A DNA stretch of 64,000 bases from Mycoplasmopsis sturni DSM 22021 (GTDB lineage: Bacteria; Bacillota_I; Bacilli_A; Mycoplasmatales; Metamycoplasmataceae): positions 361,217 to 425,216 of the forward strand of contig NZ_KL370785.1 of the NCBI RefSeq assembly GCF_000701485.1. Direction: 5' to 3'. The notes beneath the pieces were generated by a model. The model did no database searches. It saw only the letters and a program-made list of their open reading frames with translations, and was not told the origin of the DNA. Positions 31,618 to 41,690 of the stretch are shown one piece after another (the stretch's first letter is position 1; every line of letters begins with the position of its first letter). The position numbers and the translations under genes are program-made.

Positions 31618-33024
31618 TTAATTCTTTCTATATAAATGCAAAACTTTCATTTTTTGCACTTGATGATCGACAATTGGCTTTGGGTAATCTTTTCCTAAAA
31701 TACAATGGAATTTGTTTTGTTCTTCTAAGCTCATTTTTCATGGTTCATGAATAAATTTATCTGGTAATTGAGCTAATTCAGGTAATCAATAGCGAATAAA
31801 TGTTCCGTTTTTGTCAAATTTTTGTGACTGTAAAGTTGGATTAAAAATCCGAAAATAAGGAGACGCATCAATTCCTGTAGAAGCACACCATTGTCAATTT
31901 AAAACATTAGCGGATGCATAATAATCAATAAGTTTTTGACTAAAGTATTCTTCACCAATTTTTCAATCCACAAGAAGATCCTTAATTAAAAAACTGGCTA
32001 CAACCATTCTTAAACGACTTGATAACTCTCCTGTTGCATTTAACTGTCGCATTGAGGCATCAACAATAGGATAACCAGTTGTTGCATTTTTTCATGCTTG
32101 AATAAAATTAGCATTATTTTCAAATTCTAAACCAATAAATTGTCTCAAAATTTCTTGCTTATTTGAATCAGGATTAAAATAAGCAACCATATTATAAAAA
32201 TCTCTTCAAGCCAATTCTCAAAGAAAACCTTGATTATCTAAAAGATTATTTTGAGGAATTAAATTAATAACTCTTCTTATCCCTATTATTCCATTTGCTA
32301 AAAGTGGAGAAAGTTGACTTGTTTGAATAAATGCTTGATTATGTAACTGGTGATACTGATCATAATTTACGATAATTCATTGTTTAAATTCTTCAATAGC
32401 ATTATCAAAAATTATCTTCTTGCCATCAAAGTTTTTAATTAATGAAAATTGCTTATAGTTACTTGGAAAATCAAGTGATACTCTCTGCAAGTCTTTAATA
32501 TTAATTTCAAAAGGTTTTGCCCCTGTATTTAAAGATTTAAATCAAGCTCGTGCATATGCACTAAAAACTTTATACGGTTGATTGTTTTGATTCAAAATAG
32601 TTCGAGCTTCCTTAAAATGTTTATCTAGTGCATTAAATACTTTGATTTGTTTATCTTGAAAATAGCGATTAATAAAAATGTCTCTTTGATGAGCTCCATA
32701 TGCTTGGTTAAAATTTAAAAAAACTTCATTGATATTAGTAAAAGTGTTAGTAATTTCTTCAAGCGCAACTTCTAAGTTTGCTTGAAAAACATAAATTGAA
32801 ATATTTAAATCTTCAAGGTAATCAAAAAAGTTTTTAACTCTTGAAAAGAAATATTTGCCAGATAAGTCTAAATTTTGGGTTTGTTCATCATTAATATGAA
32901 AAATCAAAACCAACGGTAAATTAAGCTTTTTAGAATTTAAAATAGCTTCATAAAGCCCAAAATTATCATCAATTCTTAAATCGTTTCGAATTCAAAATAT
33001 ATTTAGTTTTTCTTTAATTTGCAT
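31618..33024 (-). CDS. phr: Deoxyribodipyrimidine photolyase
   Basis: 468 aa. It repairs UV pyrimidine dimers with light. The frame is visible only with many TGA Trp codons. [15 protein letters not shown] at the start is the antenna-domain signature. The FAD domain shows [44 protein letters not shown] and [11 protein letters not shown], all class I photolyase hallmarks. It is first in the operon phr, EIIB-like, helicase, arsR-like. Photolyase is present in a limited set of mycoplasmas. Confidence 0.93.
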
Positions 33025-33086
33025 ATATCTATTATCATAACCTTTTTTAGATACTAAATTAATGTAAAATTTGTCCCTCCTTTGCT

Positions 33087-33200
33087 ATGAGTCATATCAT
33101 TTTTGTAAGTATTTTTCAAAGAAATTCAATAGTTCAATTATTTATTTTTTATGTTACCTTCTTGCTTTTAAGTATTGGATCATTTTGCTTATTTATCTAA
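33087..33200 (+). CDS. Possible small hydrophobic peptide (37 aa)
   Basis: MSHIIFVSIFQRNS followed by about 20 hydrophobic residues ending GSFCLFI. It is followed by a terminator-like hairpin at 33233-33270. No ribosome binding site is visible, and it may be a chance ORF in AT-rich DNA. Small single-helix peptides with their own terminators can be toxins; that is speculation here. Confidence 0.2.
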   Translation: MSHIIFVSIFQRNSIVQLFIFYVTFLLLSIGSFCLFI

Positions 33201-33232
33201 AAATCAAATTTTTGTAAAAAATACATTAATTT

Positions 33233-33270
33233 AAAAAACAATCAACAAGTTTGTTGATTGTTTTTGTTTT
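33233..33270. terminator. Orphan terminator-like hairpin
   Basis: Stem ACAATCAACAA / TTGTTGATTGT then TTTTTG. No confirmed gene lies just upstream on either strand; the photolyase start is 200 nt away. Confidence 0.55.
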
Positions 33271-33403
33271 ATTGTTACAGCAAAGTTGCTTTAATTCAAA
33301 AATAATAAGGCCAAATATTTGGTTCCGCAATTAAAGTCTTTTATTTAACCTTCACATCTTCATCGTTAACATAACATTATTCCATAATTTTAGTTATATA
33401 CAG

Positions 33404-33409
33404 TATAAT
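33404..33409 (+). promoter_or_regulatory. -10 box of the methyltransferase leader
   Basis: TATAAT, ending 9 nt before the ATG of the 22-codon leader ORF at 33419. Confidence 0.5.
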
Positions 33410-33418
33410 AAAAAAACT

Positions 33419-33487
33419 ATGTTCAATACTCTAAAAAGAAAAAACACCCTGTTCATATTTAATATATATATATATATATATGCGTAA
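33419..33487 (+). CDS. Possible leaderless leader peptide (22 aa) containing the AT repeat
   Basis: Reads MFNTLKRKNTLFIFN, then IYIYIY from the AT repeat, then A and stop. The repeat unit is 2 nt, so a change of one unit shifts the frame. Adding one unit would extend the ORF 17 codons past the repeat to the TAA at 33534-33536, inside the 5' arm of the hairpin. Confidence 0.3.
   Translation: MFNTLKRKNTLFIFNIYIYIYA
33462..33481. repeat. (AT)10 dinucleotide repeat
   Basis: Twenty bases of perfect AT repeat, the longest dinucleotide tract I noticed in the window, lying between a promoter and the methyltransferase gene. Such tracts can slip in replication. Confidence 0.95.
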
Positions 33488-33527
33488 GCACTTTAACAAA
33501 GTTCTAGATTCCTTATTTAATTTTTTT

Positions 33528-33563
33528 AAAAAGTAAAGCAGATTAGATCTGTTTTACTTTTTT
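33528..33563 (+). terminator. Terminator-like hairpin directly before the methyltransferase start
   Basis: AAAAAGTAAA-G-CAGAT pairs with ATCTG-T-TTTACTTTTT, leaving TAG as the loop, and runs into T residues. The ATG follows at 33564. It looks like an intrinsic terminator that must be bypassed for expression. Confidence 0.75.
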
Positions 33564-34802
33564 ATGCCTAAAATTAGAATTTTAGAAACTTTTTCAGGAA
33601 TCGGAGCTCAACATAAAAGTGCCAAATATGTAAACAAAAAATATCGCAAACAAATCTTTAAAGTTATCGGAACTTGTGACTGAGACGCTGGAGCAATGAT
33701 GGCTTATAGCGCAATTCACCATAAATTAGGTCCTGAATCACTTGAAAATATTTTGAAAAAAGCGAATTTAAATAACCAAGAAGAAATTGACCTATTTTTA
33801 AAATTAAACACTATATCAATGGATTCTAAAAAACCAATTAAAGATATCACTTCAAAAGAATCTGTATATAAAAAATATTTAGCTGCTGCTAAATATATTT
33901 CCAATAATTACAATGATATTACGCAATTAGATCCAAAAGTTCTTGAACAAATGCAAGTTGACTTGCTAACATACTCATTTCCGTGTCAAGGTTTATCTGT
34001 TGCTAATATGGGCCGTGATAAAGGAATATTTAATGAACAAAGTACTAGCAATTTAATTTGAGAAGTAGGCAGAATTTTAAGCAATTCTAAACATAAACCA
34101 AAATACTTATTGCTTGAAAATGTAAAACAATTAGTAAATAAATACGCACCAGAATATAAACTTTGAAAAAAATTCTTATCAAAATTAGGATACAAAACAT
34201 TTACTGGTGTCTTTAATGCATATGATCATGGATCATTGCAAATTAGAGAACGTGTGTTTGCAATTAGTGTTTTAAAAGAACTCAAAACTCCTTTTAAAAA
34301 CGATGATCAATATATTTCATATGTCAATAATCTTGCAAAACATAAAATTTTAAAAGGTCAAAAAGCAAAACAAAAATATTATGAAATTTTTGATTTTAAA
34401 GATCTATATCCGCAAGAATCAATTTGATCATTAATTAAAGATACACCTTCAAGACGTAAAATTGTCAAGGTTTGTCGTAATGTTTTTGACGAAAACAACA
34501 ACAAAATTAAAGAATATAAAATTAATACTCTAACAACAAAACAAGATAGAATCCCAAACGCCGGGTACATACCTTATAAACATAAGAAAAAAGACTATCT
34601 TCAGTACCGTTTTATAACTCCAAGAGAAACTTATAAAATCATGGGTTTTGAAGATAGTGATTATCAAAAATTAATCCCTCTTATTAATCTTGGACTATTA
34701 AACAAAAATCAACTATGAAGACAAGCAGGAAACTCAATTGATATAAATGTCCTCAAAAGTATTTTTGAAACCATTTATCAAATTGATGAAATGAATAAAT
34801 AA
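33564..34802 (+). CDS. DNA (cytosine-5)-methyltransferase
   Basis: 412 aa. The conserved motifs are in order: I ETFSGIGAQ (residues 7-15), IV with the catalytic Cys in SFPCQGLS (about 141), VI LLENVKQL (about 184), VIII QIRERVFAI (about 230), and X RQAGNSI near the C-terminus. Target recognition would lie between VIII and X (about 240-360). The enzyme methylates cytosine C5 in a DNA site that cannot be read from the sequence. There is no neighbouring classical restriction enzyme. The next gene starts 9 nt later and is a DUF262/DUF1524 protein, so they form one operon. Confidence 0.92.
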
Positions 34803-34811
34803 AGGATAAAT

Positions 34812-37800
34812 ATGATAAAAAAAGAAGTTAGTTACATTCTTGAACTTGAAGAACTCCAAGAAGTTCTCAAAGGTTTTAAATTTTGAAAAATAGGTACTGA
34901 TGTTTGAACGTATTTTGAAAATGGCGTTTTAAAATGATTTGAAAATGATTCTTTTATCAAATACTTAATTGATATAAAGCAAAAAAATTTTGAAGAAGAA
35001 CTATACTATTGAAACCTTATAATAGAAAATAATAACGATAAAAAAAGCAATAAAGAAAGTTATGACTTTACAAAAACGAGTGAAATTATGACTTATGATA
35101 ACTTAGAGTTTACCACTGAAGAAATTAGTATAGAACAATTGAAAATTTACGAAAAAAAACGTTCAAATAATAAAAATGAATTAATACCCACAGCCACTAA
35201 TCAAGCAATAGATGTTTTTGAGCATTTTAAAATAATTGTTGTTAAATACAATTTATATGGAAACAAAAAATTAATCAATATAGGATTACATATAAATTTT
35301 ATTAAGGAAATTAAGGATTTAATTGATTCTAATTATGAAACAACAAAAAATAATTTGAAAAAAGATATTAAAGAAAAATTATTAAAATATGTATTTCAAG
35401 TTTTTTTAAAAAATATAAATTTATTTTTAAATTTTCTAGAAACTTTTTCAAGTTCAAATTTTTTTGATGAAGATTCAAAAGAACCAAAAGATGAAGAATA
35501 CATTAAAAAACAAATATTAAAAGAGATAAATAATTGTAAAGACTTAAATAAGTCAATTTTTAGTTCATTTATTTCACTAAGCCATATAAAAAGCCATTTA
35601 ATTTCTTTTAATATTTTCTTCGATCATACTATTAGAAAAAAACTTAAAACAAAAGAAGGAAGCCCTTTAATTGTTTTCAAAAAAGACGGAACATTATCTA
35701 ATGATTATTGAATCAAGCTATTGGAAAATATCGAAAATATTGTTGGTAAAGCAAAATTTGAAGAAAAAACTCGTTCCATTTTATCTAAATTTGTCGAAAT
35801 ATTTGGCATGAATGACGAAATAGATAACTACAAAATAATTAAAGAAGGAATTCAAAATACACCTATTGAAATAAAAAACGATTCCTCAAATAAAACAAAC
35901 AAAGAGTCTTTATTAAACTTTGAAACCAAAAATAAAAATATTTGAGAATTCTTGAGCCAAGTTCAAACAAATGAAAACCAAAATAGAAAATTCATTGTTC
36001 CTTTTTATCAAAGAACTTATATTTGAGATACTAAATTAGTTGAGGACCTTTTTGAAGATGTTATTTATTTATCAAATAAAGATAATGCTCATTATTTAGG
36101 GCAAATTTTATTATCTATAGATAACATCAAAAATAAAAATGACCTCAAGATTGTTGATGGACAACAAAGAATTACTACCTTAATATTATTTATATTAGCT
36201 TTATATGTTTATGGTAACTACAAAGGACTTAAAATAGACAAAAGAATTATTGATTTAATTAAAACCAATCCAATTATTGAACGTTTTGAACTTCTAGATA
36301 AAAGTGAAACCTTAAAATCAATTAAAAAATTATTTAATAAAGAATTTGATGAAAAAGAAATTCTTAATAATCAAGATCCAGAGAAAACCATTTATTTTTC
36401 AAACTATAAACATTTTGTGAGCTTAATTAAAAAACACTTTGAGAATTTACACAAACAAGATGATAATGAAAAAGTGCAAAATGAATATTTAGAAATATCA
36501 TCCTCGCTGTTAGATAAACTTTATATAGCAGAGACTATTCATAATGGTGAAAATGATTTTGAAATATTCCAAAGAATTAATTCATATCGCAAATCTTTAA
36601 ATAATTTAGACTTACTCAAAAGTAGTGTCTTTGCTTTAGCTTACGAAAAGAACGAAAATGAAGAAGATTCTATTGAACTCTTTAAGTATTTTATTAATAA
36701 ATTTACCGAACCTAAAAAGAAAAATAACCAAGTAACAATTATAGAAAAAACAGAAAATTTAAAAGAGTTTGTTAAGTTTTTAAACTGATGAGAATTAAAA
36801 GAAAAATATCAAAATAACAATCAAGACCCCTCATGAATTTTTAATATGATTAATAACTATATTAAAAATAAGCTTGAAGAATCAAATTCAAGTATAAAAA
36901 AGGCAATTGATAACCTCTTGGTAATTACTGATTTATTTATTTTTTTAGGAGGTAAAACAAATAAAGGAAAATTAAATCTCGAGAAAAAAGAACCATCAAG
37001 TTTTTTTACTTCAGAATATTTTAAAAAGATGACCAGCATCAAAAATCATTCAACTAATTTAAAGCATTTTGAATCATTTTTATTTTTAATAGATTCACTA
37101 ATTAATTTTAATGTTTTAAGACCAGTAATTTTAGCTATTTATTTAAAATTTGGTTTAGACCATTTAAACGTTCTAAATTATTCAGAAAATAATAATGAAA
37201 CAAATCAAGGAATCAAAAAAGAAGATGCAATAAAAGTAATTAACAGCACTAAAAAATGATACTTTGAACTTGAAAGATTTATTTTTTACTGAAAATGAAT
37301 CTACTTTGAAGGTCAATCATTGACTAATAAATTTGTAGAAATTGCCAAAAAGATTTTAAGAAGCGAAATTGATACTCCAGAAAAACTAAGAGAAGAATTA
37401 GCAAATGTTTTTCAAAAAGATTGATCAAAAATTAAAGAAGAAATAAAGAAAGAAAATTCAATAACTCTTTATGATAAAGAAGCGCAAGCTGCAAAAATTT
37501 GATTAAGAAGAATTAATCAGTACCTTTTTATTGAAAAAGAATTTAAGATCAATTATTACAAAGATGATTTTAATCCTGACAACTATAATCGTTTATGTGA
37601 TGTCATTGAGGCAAATTATAAAAAATCAATTGAAGTAGAACATATTTACCCTGTTAGCGGGTTTAAAAACCAAGAAGTTACAGAAGACATTAATGTTAAC
37701 TGAATTGGAAACTTATTGATTATTCCTAAGTCGGAAAATAGCTATATTAAAAACGATGTTTTTGCACCAAGTCAAAAAGAAATTGATTCTGATAAGAAAA

Positions 37801-37997
37801 AATACAAGCAAGAAACTTATAAAAACATAGCTAGTGATACCTCTCAATTAAAATATCAATTCAAAATAGAATTTGATTCAGAAGGCAAAAGAAATGATTT
37901 ATTAAATCATCTTCAGCCAAGTAACTGAAATGAATTTATTGAGAATCGAAGCAAAGAAATTTGAAAGATTTTACAAGAAATTTACACAAAAGAATAA
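34812..37997 (+). CDS. DUF262/DUF1524 (GmrSD/SspE-like) predicted nuclease with a long novel N-terminal region
   Basis: 1061 aa, with AAAGGA before the ATG. Residues 1-380 match nothing I know: charged, helical, ending in an Asn/Lys-rich linker. The DUF262 domain begins near residue 390, with PFYQRTYIWD (about 398) and the catalytic IVDGQQRITTL motif (about 446), linked to NTPase or nickase activity in this family. The C-terminus is a DUF1524 HNH-type nuclease: VEHIYPVSGF (about 942), NWIGNLLII (about 962) and a later Asn-containing segment. GmrSD, BrxU and SspE share this core and attack phage DNA. About nine TGA Trp codons. It is coupled to the methyltransferase upstream. Confidence 0.85.
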
Positions 37998-38027
37998 AAA
38001 AGCAACTAACTAAGAGTTGCTTTTTTA
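37997..38027. terminator. Terminator of the methyltransferase/DUF262 operon (bidirectional)
   Basis: Stem AAAAAGCAACT / AGTTGCTTTTT between convergent genes, overlapping the stop of the kinase gene. Confidence 0.85.
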
Positions 38028-38653
38028 TACTGAGAAACAATTTCTAAAGCTTTTTGTAAAACTCCATTTTCATCAAGATTGTCCGTTTGAATGATTTGAA
38101 AAATTAAATTATGGTTTTGGCATAATTTGACAAAATCTTCTTTGTATTGGCTATGCAAAGATTTTCAATATCCTAAATTAGAATCAAAATTATCAATTTC
38201 TGATTTTCTGCCTCTTTTAAAAATTCTCTCTTTAAACGATTCAAAACTCATATCTAAGTAAATAACCAAATCAGGAAGACTATCTTTTTTAATTAGAGCA
38301 TTAACGGCTTTTGTGTAAGCTTGAAAATGTTTTGGAGATTTATCGGCAAAAGCAATTTTTCCAAAAATAGTATGCTCGACACTAAAGCGATCCATCAATA
38401 AGATTTTGTTAGCATTTTCAGCTTTAGAAGTAATGGCATAAAGATGATTTAAGTGAGAGTTCATTACATAAATTTCAAAAGCTAGTGTAATGTTGGGTTT
38501 ATGGTTTAAATGTCACATTAATAATTTATCAAATAGCTCGTCTTTGGCATCAAATTCCTCAAGATAAATTGCTTTTTCTCCGTAGTTTTTGGCTAAAAGT
38601 TGAGTCAAAGTGCTTTTACCGCTGCTAATCATTCCACTAATTGCTATTTTCAT
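38006..38653 (-). CDS. Deoxynucleoside kinase, copy 1
   Basis: 215 aa. It phosphorylates deoxynucleosides with ATP. P loop ISGMISSGKSTL at the N-terminus, DRFSVEHTIF (the DR motif, about residue 84), YLDMSFESFKERI and the LID RIFKRGRKSE. The family is dAdo/dGuo kinase-like. The N-terminal 110 residues are almost identical to copy 2 and the rest has diverged. Two TGA Trp codons. It is last of three tandem kinase genes and ends in the shared terminator. Confidence 0.9.
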
Positions 38654-38658
38654 TATTT
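38329..38658. repeat. Direct repeat, kinase copy 1 (partner 39030-39359)
   Basis: About 330 nt, nearly identical at an offset of 701 nt, with roughly ten substitutions by eye. Outside the block the two genes are clearly more different. Confidence 0.9.
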
Positions 38659-38703
38659 CTCCTGAAATATAAAGATAATTAGTTTTTAAATTGCGTAAAT
38701 AAA

Positions 38704-39354
38704 TTAAAAATTTTGTTGTTTATTTTTAAATTTTTCAATGATTTCCTTTGCTTTTGCAAAGACCTGATTTTCATCAAGATTATCTGTTTGAATAATTTGG
38801 TAATTCAAATGATGTTGCTCTGATAACTTTAAAAAAGATTCTTTGTATTTACTATATAAAAATTGTCAATATTCTAAATTAGCATTAAAGCTTTCAACTT
38901 CAGATTTTCTTCCTCGATTAAAAATACGTTGTCGAAAAGAATCAAAGCTTAAATCTAAATAAATAACTAAATCTGGAAGACTTTCCTTAGTTATTAAGGC
39001 ATTAACGGCTTTAGAATAAGCACGATAGTGTTTTGGAGATTTATCGGCAAAAGCAATTTTTCCAAAAATAGTATGCTCGACACTAAAGCGATCCATCAAT
39101 AAGATTTTGTTAGCATTTTCAGGTTTAGAAGTAATGGCATAAAGATGATTTAAGTGAGAGTTCATTACATAAATTTCAAAAGCTAGTGTAATGTTGGGTT
39201 TATGGTTTAAATGTCACATTAATAACTTATCAAATAGCTCGTCTTTGGCATCAAATTCCTCAAGGTAAATTGCTTTTTCCCCGTAGTTTTTGGCTAAAAG
39301 TTGAGTTAAAGTACTTTTACCGCTGCTTGTCATTCCACTAATTGCTATTTTCAT
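38704..39354 (-). CDS. Deoxynucleoside kinase, copy 2
   Basis: 216 aa, start MKIAISGMTSSGKST at 39354; a longer ORF to 39405 crosses the end of copy 3 and is not needed. Motifs as in copy 1: DRFSVEHTIF, LDLSFDSFRQRI, FNRGRKSE. The gene overlaps copy 3 by 17 nt and is translated downstream of it. N-terminal sequence is near identical to copy 1; the C-terminal half differs at many positions, mostly conservative, which may reflect shifted substrate choice. Confidence 0.9.
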
Positions 39355-39359
39355 TATTT
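39030..39359. repeat. Direct repeat, kinase copy 2 (partner 38329-38658)
   Basis: Second copy of the block. Identity stops sharply at the 5' side of the ATG and at about codon 108, as expected after gene conversion or a recent duplication. Confidence 0.9.
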
Positions 39360-39991
39360 TCCTTAGCAACAATAATATTATTAACTTCTTTAGCCACTTG
39401 ATCACTTGTTAAATTATTTGTATCTACAATAACATAATTAATGTTAAATTTTTGACATAACTCAATAAATTTATTTTTATAGATATTGTGCAATTTAAAT
39501 CAGTAATTTAAGCTTTCTTCAAAGTGGTCCATTTCTGCTTTGCGATTACGCTTTTGAATCCGGCTTTTAAATGTTTCAAAATTTAAATCCAGAAAAATCG
39601 CTAAATCCGGCAAAGATTCCTCAATCGATAATTCTGTCACTATATGTTGATATGCTTCTCTTTCTTCTTTGTTCCGATCTTCAAAATCAATCTCTGCAAA
39701 AATTGTATGTTCAAGTGGGAATCTATCCAAGAATAAGTATTTTTTATTTTCTCTTTCAAGTTTTCTTTTTTGTTCTAAAAATCTTTCAATATGACTATCA
39801 ATGATGTAAGTATCAAAAGCCAATGTGCTATTAGGTGTTTGATTTAAAAATGCATTAAGCAAATACTCAAAAATTTCATCATCTTCTTTGTATTCGGTTA
39901 AAATGAGTGATTGTTCTTGGTAAAAATCATTTAAATACTTAACTACTGATGTTTTTCCGCTGCTGATCATCCCTGAAATTGCTACTATCAT
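39338..39991 (-). CDS. Deoxynucleoside kinase, copy 3 (divergent)
   Basis: 217 aa. MIVAISGMISSGKTSVVKYL has the P loop; DRFPLEHTIFAEIDFED, LDLNFETFKSRI and RNRKAE are the family motifs. It is much more distant from copies 1 and 2 than they are from each other. First gene of the kinase cluster; AAGGAGG-like sequence precedes the ATG at 39991. Its 3' end overlaps copy 2 by 17 nt. Confidence 0.9.
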
Positions 39992-41024
39992 AATCCTCCT
40001 TGATTATAAATATTTATTAATTTTACTATATTCGGTTTGCAGAATTAATGATTTTGATAAATTAACTAATTAAATTTAGAATTTAGTCTTTTCTTATTTA
40101 AAAAAAATTAAAAAATAATCGCAATTCCATAAAATATTAGCGATTATTTTTTGCAAATTATTCTTTGATTAACTGTGGCTGAAAGATTTTTTTAGTATCT
40201 TAAATGTTTATAAAATTAATTTTCTATTCTTAAGTTAATCTATATTTTTTATCTTTAAAATCAATTAAACAAAATTATCAAAAGCCTTTTTCTTTGTTTG
40301 CAATGCAAATTTTAATTTTAAAATCTTGGGTCAAAAAATGCAGAAAATATAAAAATATAACCCGTTTTTCATTCTTTATCAACTTAGAGAAATTTTTTTA
40401 CGCACTTCCACATATAAACGATAAAAACTACTTATAAATCATATAGTTTTAAAATAATAGTAATTATTTTAAATTGTTATATTATATAATTTAATATGGG
40501 TAATGAATATCTTATATTTAGGATAATATTTTAAATCAATATAATTTCAATGGTTCTTCCTTCAAGTATAGTAATGTGTAAAATATTTTAATTACCTTTG
40601 CTTTTTCTATTTGTTTATTCATATAAATAATTTAATAAATTAACCTATTATTGTTCGCGCCATTTTTATTTATCTAAAGATAAAAGTTTAATTATAGTTC
40701 AATATTCAATTCAATATTTTTATAAATAAATTTTAGTATTAAAAATCTTTTTATTATTCATTACCCAGCTCAAAATTTATCGCTAAATTTTATATTATTT
40801 TCTTTTTTGTATTAAAAGTTATTACACTATTTTGTATATTAATTAATAAAAATTAAAATTCTCACTTTATTTCTTTTATTTAAAATCGTAATTATTTATT
40901 GGCATAAATAAGTCTCATTTCCTCTTTATTCTTATTTTCGTCGTCTTATTTTAATTAAATAATTTCTATAATTTCAAAATTTAGTTAACCTACCTCTTTT
41001 TAATTTAAAATAATTATTATTTAT
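39992..41024. other. AT-rich stretch of about 1 kb with no supportable gene
   Basis: No ORF above about 40 codons is convincing on either strand, even with TGA as Trp. Contents seen: a terminator-like hairpin (40110-40153), a 12-bp inverted repeat GGGTAATGAATA (40498-40509) and TATTCATTACCC (40755-40766), and long A/T runs. It could be decayed genes or an unrecognised RNA; I see no tRNA or conserved RNA motif. Confidence 0.7.
40110..40153. terminator. Orphan terminator-like hairpin
   Basis: Stem AAAAATAATCGC / GCGATTATTTTT, loop about 17 nt, with no gene upstream on the plus strand; the minus-strand reading runs towards the kinase cluster promoter. Confidence 0.5.
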
Positions 41025-41058
41025 TAAAACTCCCTTTCTTGTAAGAAAGGGAGTTTTA
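41025..41058. terminator. Terminator after tdk
   Basis: Perfect stem AAAACTCCCTTTCTT / AAGAAAGGGAGTTTT, about 8 nt after the tdk stop codon on the minus strand. Confidence 0.9.
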
Positions 41059-41066
41059 AGATCTTT

Positions 41067-41621
41067 TTATTTATTATTTTGAAAGCACACTCGACAACGA
41101 GCTTCGTATTCTTTATCACCTAATAAATGTCGCTTGGTTGATTTAATTTTTCTATATGAAAACATAGCAGGATCAAAACATTGCATACATACTGCTTTAA
41201 GTTTTGTAACATCATCAGCTTGCGCCATTAATTCAGCTGTTATATGAAAAGTTTTTCCGCTAAAATCCATATCTAGTCCAGAAACTATTACTCTAACACC
41301 ATTATTAGTTAATTTATGAATTACATCATAAATTCCTTTATCAAAAAAGTGAACTTCATCAAATGCAACTGCTTTATATTTTTTATCTCAGGTAGCTCAA
41401 ACCTGATCTGCTTTATCTATAGCAATTGCTTCTAAATGGCTACCTGTTCTTGAAACAATTTGATCTTCACCAAAACGAGTATCAAAACTAGGCTTATAAA
41501 TAATAAAAGGTACTTGAGCAATTTTTAATATACTTAAACGCTTAATTAATTCTGCACTCTTTCCGGCAAACATAGGTCCAGTAATGATTTCCAAGGATCC
41601 TTTTGTATCTTTTCAAAACAT
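41067..41621 (-). CDS. tdk: Thymidine kinase
   Basis: 184 aa, start MFWKDTKGS at 41621 after AAAGGAG. It phosphorylates thymidine for dTTP salvage. P loop ITGPMFAGKS, the lasso/zinc region with CMQC and CRVC pairs near the C-terminus, and the DEVHFFDKG-like Walker B region. One TGA Trp at residue 3 and others in the middle split it. It complements the three kinases upstream on the same strand, but a terminator and 1 kb separate them. Confidence 0.93.
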
Positions 41622-41656
41622 ATTTCTCCTTTTAAGCTTTGATTTAAATCTCTTTT

Positions 41657-41686
41657 AAAAAAGACAGCAAGAGACTGTCTTTTACT
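41657..41686 (-). terminator. Terminator of the NrnA-like gene pair
   Basis: Stem AAAAGACAG / CTGTCTTTT with a T run on the minus strand. Confidence 0.8.
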
Positions 41687-41690
41687 TTTA

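Larger units (their letters stand above)
33025..33563 (+). promoter_or_regulatory. Leader and spacer before the methyltransferase (mini-ORFs, AT repeat, hairpins)
   Basis: A 539-nt spacer. It holds a possible 37-aa hydrophobic ORF (33087-33200), a terminator-like hairpin (33233-33270), a TATAAT (33404-33409), a 22-codon ORF starting at 33419 without a leader, an (AT)10 tract (33462-33481), and a long hairpin (33528-33563) abutting the methyltransferase ATG. There is no ribosome binding site directly before that ATG. Confidence 0.55.

Noticed and set aside
33462..33481. AT repeat as a CRISPR or satellite element
   Set aside because: It is a simple dinucleotide tract without spacers or longer units.
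40498..40766. Inverted repeat pair as the ends of an insertion sequence
   Set aside because: There is no transposase frame between the 12-bp arms, no target-site duplication that I can see, and the interval is only 269 nt.
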